NCBI GenBank assembly: GCA_009924095.1
Contig: RFSG01000015.1
Span: forward strand, 1-38,622
DNA length: 38,622 nt
Source of the DNA: Sphingobacteriia bacterium
GTDB taxonomy: Bacteria > Bacteroidota > Bacteroidia > J057 > RFSG01
Direction of reading: 5' to 3'
Shown here one piece after another: positions 17,092-25,092 of this stretch (its first letter is position 1; every line of letters starts with the position of its first letter). A program made the translations under genes and the position numbers. The notes beneath the pieces were generated by a model. That model ran no database searches and was not told where the DNA came from. It saw nothing but the letters and a program-made list of their open reading frames with translations.

Positions 17092-17961
17092 ATGTTGCTA
17101 AAAAAAATCATTGTTCCGGTTGACTTTTCTGCTTTCAGCCAATATCCCTTAGAAACGGCAATACATTTTGCCCAACTCAAACAAGCAGAAATAGTATTGT
17201 TGCATGTTTTGGAGGAGCCCTCATTGCCGTTACGTTTAATTAGTTCAACGGATATGGAGGATATGCGAGATAGAGCCCAAAAGCTTATGTCTCAGCTAAC
17301 TTCAAAATTAGGGGCGTCAGAAGTGGAAGTGTCCACCATGATTAAGGTAGGGAAGCCCCATAAGGCAATCGTGGAAGCAGCAAAAGAAATTTCTCCTTGG
17401 GCAATATTCATGAGTACCCACGGAGCTTCTGGTATTCAGGAATATTTGGTGGGAAGCAATGCTAGCCGTGTGATTCGTGCCGCTTCTTGTCCTGTTATTT
17501 CTTTTCGAAATCCCCACCCAAGAGATAGCTTCAGAAATATTCTATTACCCCTCGATCTTACCAAAGAAACAAGAGAAAAAATTGCTTTTGCAGTTGAGTT
17601 TTCTGAATATTTTGGAGCCAAAATCAATGTAATTTCGGTTCTTCAAACCACTGATGTTGAAATTCGTAACCGTTTACAACAGCAATTGGATAAGGTAGAA
17701 GAATTTTTTATGAACAAAGAAATTCAGGTAAGTGCGAGATTATTACTCTCAGAAGCCCCCATTTCAGATGTGGTGGTGAAGTACGGAGAAGAAATAGGTG
17801 CCGATCTTTTGATGATAATGACCCAGCAGGAACTCAAAATCAAAGAACATTTTATGGGATCCACCGCTGAGCATATCGTAAATCATTCAAATATTCCAGT
17901 CATCAGTATACGCCCAATGCGAGATTATCAACAACCCAATTTATCTTGGAGTTTTAATTGA
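17092..17961 (+). CDS. tandem-domain universal stress protein
   Basis: This 289-residue paralogue of the preceding gene has the same two-domain plan. The first domain opens KKIIVPVDFSAFSQYP and carries GASGIQEYLVGSNASRV with SCPVISF (about 121-142). The second opens FRNILLPLDLTKETRE and ends with HFMGSTAEHIVNHSNIPVISI (about 256-276, in two runs). The second-domain motif lacks the first glycines (MTQQELKIKEHFMGS), so only one nucleotide site may be fully formed. TAATTTTG at 17068-17075 is a full -7 match and lies 16 bases before the ATG. The gene is about 90 bp upstream of rpoD on the same strand. Confidence 0.9.
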   Translation: MLLKKIIVPVDFSAFSQYPLETAIHFAQLKQAEIVLLHVLEEPSLPLRLISSTDMEDMRDRAQKLMSQLTSKLGASEVEVSTMIKVGKPHKAIVEAAKEISPWAIFMSTHGASGIQEYLVGSNASRVIRAASCPVISFRNPHPRDSFRNILLPLDLTKETREKIAFAVEFSEYFGAKINVISVLQTTDVEIRNRLQQQLDKVEEFFMNKEIQVSARLLLSEAPISDVVVKYGEEIGADLLMIMTQQELKIKEHFMGSTAEHIVNHSNIPVISIRPMRDYQQPNLSWSFN

Positions 17962-18048
17962 ATGTAAAGGTTCAATTCGTTTTTCGTATTTTGCAGTACC
18001 AACTTTACGTTCATCCTTTACGTTAACTAGGAAACCAACATTCCGCCG

Positions 18049-18902
18049 ATGAGACAACTTAAAATTAGTAAACAGATTACAAACCGGGAATCACAGTCCC
18101 TGGACAAGTACCTTCAAGAAATCGGAAAGGTGGAGCTACTCACCCCGGACGATGAAGTCGAATTGGCCCAGAGAATACGGGAAGGAGATCAACAAGCATT
18201 AGAGATCCTTACCAAAGCAAACCTCCGATTTGTGGTATCTGTTGCTAAACAATATCAAAATCAAGGATTGTCCCTTGGAGATTTGATTAATGAAGGAAAT
18301 CTCGGACTAATTAAAGCGGCCAAACGCTTTGATGAAACTCGTGGATTTAAATTTATCTCTTACGCGGTATGGTGGATTCGTCAAAGTATTCTTCAGCTTT
18401 AGCTGAACAATCCAGGATAGTTCGTCTTCCCTTAAACCGGGTAGGCGCCTTAAATAAAATCGGAAAAGCTTTTTCAAAGCTGGAACAAGAGTTTGAACGT
18501 GAACCCGCACCACATGAAATTGCTGAGATATTGGAAGGAATGACCGCTGAAGAGGTTTCTGATACGCTAAAAATTTCAGGTCGCCATATTTCCATGGACG
18601 CTCCCTTTGTACAAGGGGAAGAAAATCGTTTGTTGGATGTTTTAGAAAATGACGAAGAACCCAAACCAGATAATGGCTTAATTAATGAATCTCTTTCTAA
18701 AGAAGTAGATCGTGCCTTAAGCACGCTTACCCAACGCGAGGCAGAAGTAATCCGATTGTATTTTGGAATCGGAGTGGAACATTCTTTAACCTTAGAAGAA
18801 ATCGGAGAGAAATTTGATTTAACCCGTCAGATTAAAGAAAAAGCAATCCGCCGTTTACGTCATACTTCTAGAAGTAAAAGTTTAAAATCTTATTTAGGAT
18901 AA
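18049..18902 (+). pseudogene. rpoD: primary sigma factor RpoD, reading frame broken and recognition helix shortened
   Basis: The translation matches the short Bacteroidota sigma-70 closely: regions 1.2-2.4 (start to [17 protein letters not shown], residues 1-116), then regions 3 and 4. After CAG at 18394-18396 the frame reads CTT TAG and stops. Adding one G (CAG-GCT-TTA-GCT) restores [14 protein letters not shown], which continues in the +2-shifted frame to 18902. A second change lies at 18825-18830: LTR is followed directly by [12 protein letters not shown], where the family has LTRERVRQIKEKA. Four residues (12 bp) of the region 4.2 recognition helix are therefore missing. Joined, the product is about 284 residues instead of 288. 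Two lesions in an otherwise conserved essential gene suggest sequence or assembly error, a decayed extra copy, or a real split sigma factor. hemB follows 28 bp downstream. Confidence 0.9.
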
Positions 18903-18930
18903 TCTAATTCTTTAAATAAGCGGTTCATTA

Positions 18931-19926
18931 GTGGAAGATATTCGGCAACGACCCAGAAGGAATCGGCAATCGGCAGTAGTAAGAGCTTTATTCCGTGAAA
19001 CCTCGCTTACGGTTGATCATCTTATCTACCCACTTTTTCTAGAAAGTAAACCCCTGCTGAAGACAGAAATCTCATCTATGCCGGGTATTTATCGCTGGGG
19101 AGAAGAAGTTCTGTTAAAGGAAATAGAAAAATGTGTGGCTCTGGGCATTCGAGCTTTTGTTTTGTTTCCGGCAGTTCCCGATGAATTAAAAGATTCTTCG
19201 GCTTCCTATAGTTGGGATAAGAATAATTTTTATTTGAAAGCCATTCGTAGAATCAAACAACATTTCCCAGAGGTTTGGCTCGTTTCGGATGTAGCGATGG
19301 ATCCCTATAGTTCAGATGGGCATGATGGTTGGGTTGAAGATGGAAAGATTATCAATGACAAAACCTTACCCGTTTTAGGACAAATGGCAGTTGCCCAAGC
19401 TGATGCAGGGATTGATATGATTGGTCCTTCGGATATGATGGATGGAAGGGTAGGGTATTTAAGAACAGTGTTAGATCGGGCTGGATTTCAGCAAACTGGA
19501 ATATTATCCTATACAGCCAAATATGCATCAGCTTTTTACGGTCCCTTTCGGGATGCCTTAGATTCTGCTCCCAAATCTGGTGATAAAAAAACTTATCAAA
19601 TGGATTATGCGAACCGAAAGGAAGCTATTCGGGAATTACGGCTCGATGAACAGGAGGGAGCTGATATGGTGATGGTGAAGCCTGCTTGGTCGTATTTAGA
19701 TGTGATTTCTGAAGTTAAAGCGCATTCAACGTTGCCTGTAGCAGCCTATAATGTAAGTGGGGAATATGCGATGATTAAAGCTGCGGCTGCCAATGGATGG
19801 ATAGACGGCACCCAAGCAATGGAAGAAATGTTAGTTTCTATCCGACGGGCCGGGGCAGATGTTATTCTTACCTATTTTGCTCCAGAATACGCTTCGTTGA
19901 TTCAAAATCGTAGTAAGTATATATAA
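18931..19926 (+). CDS. hemB: delta-aminolevulinic acid dehydratase (porphobilinogen synthase), Mg type
   Basis: HemB condenses two molecules of 5-aminolevulinate to porphobilinogen in haem synthesis. The 331-residue length is normal. Both active-site lysines are visible: Lys197 in SYTAKYASAFYGPF and Lys250 in MVMVKPA. The metal loop reads SDVAMDPYSSDGHDG (119-133), with Asp in place of the zinc-binding cysteines, so this is the magnesium-dependent type. The start is GTG, followed by the typical RPRRNR. It is 28 bp behind rpoD and probably co-transcribed. An AT-only inverted repeat (ATAATAG 19928-19934, CTATTAT 19949-19955) follows the stop and may end transcription from both sides. Confidence 0.96.
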   Translation: MEDIRQRPRRNRQSAVVRALFRETSLTVDHLIYPLFLESKPLLKTEISSMPGIYRWGEEVLLKEIEKCVALGIRAFVLFPAVPDELKDSSASYSWDKNNFYLKAIRRIKQHFPEVWLVSDVAMDPYSSDGHDGWVEDGKIINDKTLPVLGQMAVAQADAGIDMIGPSDMMDGRVGYLRTVLDRAGFQQTGILSYTAKYASAFYGPFRDALDSAPKSGDKKTYQMDYANRKEAIRELRLDEQEGADMVMVKPAWSYLDVISEVKAHSTLPVAAYNVSGEYAMIKAAAANGWIDGTQAMEEMLVSIRRAGADVILTYFAPEYASLIQNRSKYI

Positions 19927-19983
19927 TATAATAGGCATAGTATATAATCTATTATTACTATTAATTTTATCTAAACTACTTAT

Positions 19984-20520
19984 TTAATAAGGTACCATAA
20001 TCGGCAATATTTTTAGTCCCCAGGAATTTCCGATTTTTACTTTTTTAGCATGCCGTTTACGAAATGTTATTGCGCCAACAATTAATCCCACAGGCAATAA
20101 TGGTATTCTAAATCGCCGGTTATCATAGTTAGAAATAAACGGTCTGTTGATTAAATCTATGGCCAAATAAGCTGCAGCACCTACTCCTAAGCCAGTGCTC
20201 AACACATCCCAACCTACACGTTTTGGTTTTAATCCGTGACTTCTATAGATCCATTTAATCGAATCTATATTATACCAATACTTTTCTACCAGAATCAAAT
20301 TGGGCATTGAAACACTATCCAGAATACCGACCACAGGATACTTGTTATTATTTTCCTGAAACTTAATTACCTTACCCTCCGGTACCACAAAGCGTTGAAA
20401 TCGTTTAGGCCGTTCCAGAAACAAAGTTGCCTGGCTCCAGAGCATAATGGGAAAAGAAAGGTAAATCAATCCATATAAAATATAAATCCAATTCATCTTA
20501 TATAAACTTACCGATTTCAT
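19984..20520 (-). CDS. small membrane or exported protein of the DUF5686 operon
   Basis: From the ATG at 20520 the product is 178 residues. It has an N-terminal hydrophobic segment (about 10-30, WIYILYGLIYLSFPIMLWSQA) that may be a signal peptide cleaved after SQA. A central basic and aromatic region follows, with two short hydrophobic segments near the C-terminus (VLSTGLGVGAAAYLAIDLI and LLPVGLIVGAITF). The ATG shares one base with the stop of the DUF5686-like gene (TAATG), which supports this start over one 36 bp upstream. I do not recognise the family. As last gene of the operon it is probably an accessory envelope protein. Confidence 0.6.
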   Translation of the reverse strand: MKSVSLYKMNWIYILYGLIYLSFPIMLWSQATLFLERPKRFQRFVVPEGKVIKFQENNNKYPVVGILDSVSMPNLILVEKYWYNIDSIKWIYRSHGLKPKRVGWDVLSTGLGVGAAAYLAIDLINRPFISNYDNRRFRIPLLPVGLIVGAITFRKRHAKKVKIGNSWGLKILPIMVPY

Positions 20521-23009
20521 TAAAATCGAAAACCCGAATAAATTTTGAATGCCCAATTTTGTCCAGAAGAAGGGAAGGAATAAGCACCGAAACGATAATA
20601 CACACCCAATCCAATAATCCCAAACATAGGAGAAATCTCTTTTAAAAAATCATTGGCAAGGTGCTGAATGGCAATCCCTGCTTCTTGATAGATATGATCA
20701 GGGGATTGCAACAAAAATGGGATTTCATGCAGGCTTTTGTTTCCCCTAAACTGACCCCAGGCAACATTATACTCTACAATCGGATTGGGATGATATTTAC
20801 GAGAGTGAAAAATCCAGTCGTTAAAATCATACCTAAAATGAAAAACAGCAAATCGGTCTGCCACAAATTCATTGTATCGCATCGTATTAAAACTTAGGGG
20901 CGATTGTAATGGCCAAGCTTTATCAAAGTTACCCCTAAAAACCTGAAGGCGAGGGTAGGGGATATCTCCTTGTCCTTGCCCACCTTGAATAGACCAAGAT
21001 ATTTTGCCCCATCGAGGTAAAGTATGATTATGTTGAAGTGATACACTTAATAATTGATATGTAAGTCCTAATTGATCAGGCACAGAAACACCTTGTATCC
21101 ATTGAACTCTTAAGACTGGCCATGGCCTGGTTAAGGTTGCTAAGAACCTTCCGTTTTTCAGGTAGGTCTCTTTCCAGGTAAATCTATGTTCAGAAATAAA
21201 TTCATTTAGAAATAAATGACTATGCCCATTATAGCGATACAAATACCCTGCTTCAATATTGGATATCCGAAAACCAGTTTCGGTAGTCCAATTTTTCCAA
21301 ATGGGTAACTTAAACGTTAGTTTATGACTTTCCTCATAATGTAAATATCGGAGTCTGATGTTACGCCCTATTAAGTCTTGGAATCGCTCAAATCCGATTA
21401 AACCAGGAACGGGTAATCCACTTTCTATAAAATCATGATCAAACTTATATCTCAATTGAAAACGATAGTCTGAGAAGGGATGCAGAACTGCAAGTCCACC
21501 ATATTTCCATTCTGCATCCCCGAATCCATATCCTGCCCAAGCGCCTACAGTAAACCACTTGGCAACTTTTTCATTGGTATAAAATCCAGCCCCTAATCTT
21601 AATTTCTCCCCTAAATTATATTGAACGATACGGTTAAGATCTAAATCTACATAACCCAATGATATTCTTCCCGAGGCTAGGTTTTGAGCTTGTTGCAATA
21701 ACTTGTCAAACTTAAATTTCTTACCTAAGCTATCAATAAAGGAATACGTGTTAAGGTCTAAGGAATCTAAGGTGTCGCTTCTATATCGATTCCAATAACT
21801 TTCAGGTCGAATCAGTGCATTTCGATCGACTGCTACAGCAATCGAGCTTCCTGTTTTTTTAGATAGATGCGGATCTAAATCTATATTATTGAGATAGGCT
21901 CTTCCCGAGAATCTTAACTTCAAACTATCTGCCCCTTCAATGCGGATAGGGCCTCCACCTAATTCCAAATCTGTAATCAGCTGAGCGGGAAACCATATGC
22001 TATCTTGTAATTTAGTAAAGAGTTGTTCTACTTGCCCGCCACTAATGGGCTTATCTATGGAGGTAACTACCAGATCAGCCCGGATATGTTGTAAGTTATA
22101 TTTTGCTGTATGGATGTGGAGTTCACCAGCAAAGCCATCAAAGGATTTTTTCTTAGGTTTGAACGAAAGACTAAACAAAGTATCCACGCCATCAATCAGC
22201 GTGTCTTCCATTTGAAAATAATAATGATCAAGAGCATTTGAATGCAAGGGTCCCAGGTAGTTTTCGCCTAATACACTTACCCAATCCCGATAAAATGAGG
22301 AAAAGTCTATGATATCAGCAGGTACTAAGGGTAAAGCAGTTTCTTTTAATCCGGAGGTACGGCTCGCCATTATGATTTCATGACTTTTCCCGGGACGCAA
22401 ATATTCTCTATGCGTTACACTTTCCCATAGAAACAAATGCATTTTACTGGCAATTGAATCAATTTCATGGATAACCGAGTCCTGATGCAATAATTCAGGA
22501 TGAAGGGATAAAATACTATCTGGAATCGGAGAAGTTTTGGGGTAAACGATTACTTTGTTATAAGAATCGTAACTAAATGCAGGAAGCCTTTCAAAGTCAT
22601 TTTCCTTTCGTAAGGATATGGCTTTGCGAATGATTCTATCTGCAGGATTTTCTCCTGGCATAATGGTTATTTCATCTGTGCTAACGTCTTTGGATTGCAG
22701 CAATAATGTTGAATTTGATTGAAAGAAATTCACGGCTACGGTTACCGGGAAATAACCCACGTAACTGATTCTTATACTATCCGAACAGCCAGGTAAAATA
22801 AATTTTCCGTCAATGTCTGTAAATACCCCGGTGCCTTTTTCAGTTTTGCAGATTACTCTTGCAAAACCCAGTGGCTCTCTGGAACGGGAATCTATGATTC
22901 GTCCTTGTACATTTTGCCCCTTAAGATGGGTGGATGATCCTATAAGGCAAAGAAGGACTAAAAAAAAACCCGGATAAACCGGGTTTTTTAAGAAAATTTT
23001 ATTACTCAT
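20520..23009 (-). CDS. DUF5686-like outer-membrane protein with carboxypeptidase-regulatory domain
   Basis: The 829-residue protein has a signal peptide (about 1-32, hydrophobic FFLVLLCLIG). A carboxypeptidase-regulatory-like domain follows (about 33-110; QGRIIDSRSREPLGFARV, then GVFTDIDGKFIL, SYVGYFPV). The segment PADRIIRKAISLRKEND (about 122-138), long mixed regions and a C-terminal beta-barrel of roughly 350 residues ending FKIYSGFRF follow. This plan is the one I know from DUF5686 proteins of Bacteroidota, whose function is not established. The start ATG overlaps the stop of the upstream lipoprotein gene by 4 bp (ATGA). Codons 7-16 lie inside a terminator-like hairpin, so expression relative to the first gene is probably reduced. 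Confidence 0.85.
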   Translation of the reverse strand: MSNKIFLKNPVYPGFFLVLLCLIGSSTHLKGQNVQGRIIDSRSREPLGFARVICKTEKGTGVFTDIDGKFILPGCSDSIRISYVGYFPVTVAVNFFQSNSTLLLQSKDVSTDEITIMPGENPADRIIRKAISLRKENDFERLPAFSYDSYNKVIVYPKTSPIPDSILSLHPELLHQDSVIHEIDSIASKMHLFLWESVTHREYLRPGKSHEIIMASRTSGLKETALPLVPADIIDFSSFYRDWVSVLGENYLGPLHSNALDHYYFQMEDTLIDGVDTLFSLSFKPKKKSFDGFAGELHIHTAKYNLQHIRADLVVTSIDKPISGGQVEQLFTKLQDSIWFPAQLITDLELGGGPIRIEGADSLKLRFSGRAYLNNIDLDPHLSKKTGSSIAVAVDRNALIRPESYWNRYRSDTLDSLDLNTYSFIDSLGKKFKFDKLLQQAQNLASGRISLGYVDLDLNRIVQYNLGEKLRLGAGFYTNEKVAKWFTVGAWAGYGFGDAEWKYGGLAVLHPFSDYRFQLRYKFDHDFIESGLPVPGLIGFERFQDLIGRNIRLRYLHYEESHKLTFKLPIWKNWTTETGFRISNIEAGYLYRYNGHSHLFLNEFISEHRFTWKETYLKNGRFLATLTRPWPVLRVQWIQGVSVPDQLGLTYQLLSVSLQHNHTLPRWGKISWSIQGGQGQGDIPYPRLQVFRGNFDKAWPLQSPLSFNTMRYNEFVADRFAVFHFRYDFNDWIFHSRKYHPNPIVEYNVAWGQFRGNKSLHEIPFLLQSPDHIYQEAGIAIQHLANDFLKEISPMFGIIGLGVYYRFGAYSFPSSGQNWAFKIYSGFRF
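22963..22989 (-). terminator. terminator-like hairpin embedded in the 5' coding region
   Basis: A perfect 11-bp stem, AAAAAACCCGG (22963-22973) with CCGGGTTTTTT (22979-22989), closes a 5-nt loop. On the minus strand the run of eight Ts (22968-22961) follows the GC-rich part, giving the classical intrinsic terminator shape. It starts 17 bp downstream of the lipoprotein gene's stop and encodes residues of the next gene's signal peptide. It could end most transcripts after the lipoprotein gene. Confidence 0.8.
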
Positions 23010-24952
23010 TTATACTTTCCAAACTCAGCATTGTTTGTGAAAAGTACATTAAATACCGGATTGGATGCAACCAGGCCTTTCATTTTTGGATTAATTTGAA
23101 TGGCTTTGTCAAGTGAGGCCATTGTTTTTTCGGGTAATCCTCTGTAAGCGTAAATAAGGGCAAGGTTAAAGTGAGGTTCTGATAATTTGGCATCCTTTTC
23201 AGAAGCTTCTATAAAATCTGCTTCTGCTTCTGTGAAACGATTGGTTTTAAGTTTGGCTACTCCACGGTTGTTATAGGCTGAAGCGCTTTCTTCTCCTTTC
23301 ATTAAGTTTTCATATTCTGCCAATGCACCGGTGATAAACCCGATTTTATCCAACATTACCGTTTTGTTCATGGCTAAAGCTTTATCTCCGGGCATGGTAG
23401 CTGCATATTCATTATACTGTTCAAGTAATGCAATTCTTTCATTGATGGTGTATGAACTTGCAATTTTAGTTTTATAGGCAAGAGAGGTCATTGCAAACTG
23501 AGTATTGGTTTTATCCAAAGCCAAAGCTGATTCAATATCTTTAATTGCGTTGGTAATATCATTGTTTCCAAAGTAAAAAGTGGAACGCATAGCATAAAGA
23601 TTAGGCTTTTTGTTATTGTTCAATAACAGGTTCAGAATTTTAAGTCCTTTTTGAATATCCTCACCAGATTTAAATTTTCCGATGGTCATTTGTTTTAAGG
23701 CAACATTGTTTAATAATTCTGGAGCTAATACAGGAGTGGCAGTAGCATAATTCTCAGTGTACATCATATCCGGTTTGTACTCAAAAGAGAAGTTTACAAA
23801 AGTATGACGGCAATACTGCAATACTGAACTTACCAGGCTATCCCAACAAGCTAGGGTACGCAATTTTTCTTCTTTTTGGTCAGCAGTAATCGGTTCTTGA
23901 TAAACTGCCAATACAGCGGCTTTATCTTCTTGACTTAAACTTCCAGAGGTTTGGGTGAATTTTTCAAAACGATCCCAATCTTCCCCATATCCTTTAGCTT
24001 CAATAGTTAGGCTTGGTTTGTCTTTGTAAAATTTTTCTAAATCTTTTTGAGCAGCTTTTACCCTACGATCCGAAAGTTTTAAGTTATAATCTTCAGTTCC
24101 TCCTTGCGAAGCATATCCTTTAATATCCATGGTAGTTACTTTGTATCCTAAGGAATCGAAGGTTTGCACCCGATTGATTACTTGTTGCATTTCTACCTTA
24201 TTGGTAACATCCGAATTCATCGCAAAGAACATATCCATAAATCCGATAAATCCTTTGTAACGATATTTTTGATCTGGAATTTTTACATCTGGCAGTTGAA
24301 TCACAGATGAGGTTTCAGAATATTCCCAAGGTACATCTGTACAACAAGCAGGTTCGATAGGACCTAAGGCTGCTTCTACCGTATTGCAAAATACTTTTTT
24401 AATCTTACCCTTGCTGTATTTAACAACAGAGAAAGTCAATTCTATGCTTTTTCCACTGATGTTTCCATCTACTGGCATTTTGTATAAAAAGAACGGATTG
24501 CTATTGGCTGCATAATAGGCTTGGTCAATCAACAACATTCCGATGGTACCTTCAGGGGTTTGTTCCATTTCTTTTAGATGTTCTTGCGCCCGATATTTCC
24601 CATTCACATGAATACCAATTCCTTTGGTCATGTATTTTCTGTAATCAAGATCTTGCATCAATCTAAAACACAAGGTGTCATTTTTTACTTCAAATTGACC
24701 TGGCTCCAAATTATAGTTAGTGAACTCAGTATTGTCATTCTGAGCAACTACTAAAGTGGATTTGTTAGCGTTGGCCTGCATTAAAGCATTGATATCTTCC
24801 TTGAAAGAATCACAAGTGTTTGTGATTCTTTGACCATCAACAGTAGCTTTGTTGATTACATTTTTGTTACAGGCAGTAAAAACAAGCAACACTGAAAGAA
24901 GTGATAGTGTAGGTAGTGCCCGTCGCATCAGAAAAAAGTATATTTGTTTCAT
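23006..24952 (-). CDS. OmpA-like and TPR-containing lipoprotein (paralogue 2)
   Basis: From ATG 24952 the product is 648 residues with a lipoprotein signal (FTAC, Cys28); a TTG two codons upstream and an ATG at 24928 are less or equally possible starts. A beta-rich N-terminal part (about 35-215) with a CC pair (near residue 202) leads to an OmpA-C-like domain (about 235-375; MDIKGYASQGGTEDYNLKLSDRRV). The last third is TPR-like (about 420-640; DITNAIKDIESALALDKTN, YNNRGVAKLKTNRFTEAEAD). The peptidoglycan-binding Asp position is altered (GYAS) while the Arg is kept, as in paralogue 1 at 6080-7840. It is first in an operon with the DUF5686-like gene and has a very good promoter, suggesting high expression. 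Confidence 0.8.
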   Translation of the reverse strand: MKQIYFFLMRRALPTLSLLSVLLVFTACNKNVINKATVDGQRITNTCDSFKEDINALMQANANKSTLVVAQNDNTEFTNYNLEPGQFEVKNDTLCFRLMQDLDYRKYMTKGIGIHVNGKYRAQEHLKEMEQTPEGTIGMLLIDQAYYAANSNPFFLYKMPVDGNISGKSIELTFSVVKYSKGKIKKVFCNTVEAALGPIEPACCTDVPWEYSETSSVIQLPDVKIPDQKYRYKGFIGFMDMFFAMNSDVTNKVEMQQVINRVQTFDSLGYKVTTMDIKGYASQGGTEDYNLKLSDRRVKAAQKDLEKFYKDKPSLTIEAKGYGEDWDRFEKFTQTSGSLSQEDKAAVLAVYQEPITADQKEEKLRTLACWDSLVSSVLQYCRHTFVNFSFEYKPDMMYTENYATATPVLAPELLNNVALKQMTIGKFKSGEDIQKGLKILNLLLNNNKKPNLYAMRSTFYFGNNDITNAIKDIESALALDKTNTQFAMTSLAYKTKIASSYTINERIALLEQYNEYAATMPGDKALAMNKTVMLDKIGFITGALAEYENLMKGEESASAYNNRGVAKLKTNRFTEAEADFIEASEKDAKLSEPHFNLALIYAYRGLPEKTMASLDKAIQINPKMKGLVASNPVFNVLFTNNAEFGKYK

Positions 24953-24981
24953 CCCCAATAATTAATATTTATTGATACAGG

Positions 24982-25011
24982 CAAAGTTAGAAATATTTAG
25001 TAGCTAACAAA
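24982..25011 (-). promoter_or_regulatory. promoter of the OmpA-like/TPR lipoprotein operon
   Basis: On the minus strand TTTG (25011-25008) and TAACTTTG (24989-24982) are separated by 18 bases, an excellent match to the Bacteroidota promoter. The leader before the ATG at 24952 would be about 25 bases. Confidence 0.7.
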
Positions 25012-25079
25012 AATACCCTGTTCAACACTTCAAAAAGTTTGTATAAATGAAAAGACAGTAACAATCGGCTGAAAGGATT

Positions 25080-25087
25080 TATCTTTG
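25080..25087 (+). promoter_or_regulatory. -7 element immediately upstream of the aminotransferase gene
   Basis: TATCTTTG is a full match to TAnnTTTG and ends 5 bases before the ATG at 25093, so the transcript would be leaderless or nearly so. No clear -33 TTTG is seen at 18-21 bases. Confidence 0.45.
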
Positions 25088-25092
25088 ATTTT

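Noticed and set aside
18369-18402. Programmed -1 ribosomal frameshifting as the explanation for the rpoD break
   Set aside because: The bases around the shift (ATT CTT CAG CTT TAG) contain no X-XXY-YYZ slippery heptamer, and the 12-base loss in the same gene points to error or decay instead.
18353-18724. Minus-strand frame of 123 codons opposite rpoD
   Set aside because: It is antisense to conserved sigma regions 3-4 and has no recognisable features.
24953-24958. TTG start two codons upstream for the lipoprotein at 23006-24952
   Set aside because: The adjacent ATG gives a normal signal peptide; TTG initiation is unnecessary.
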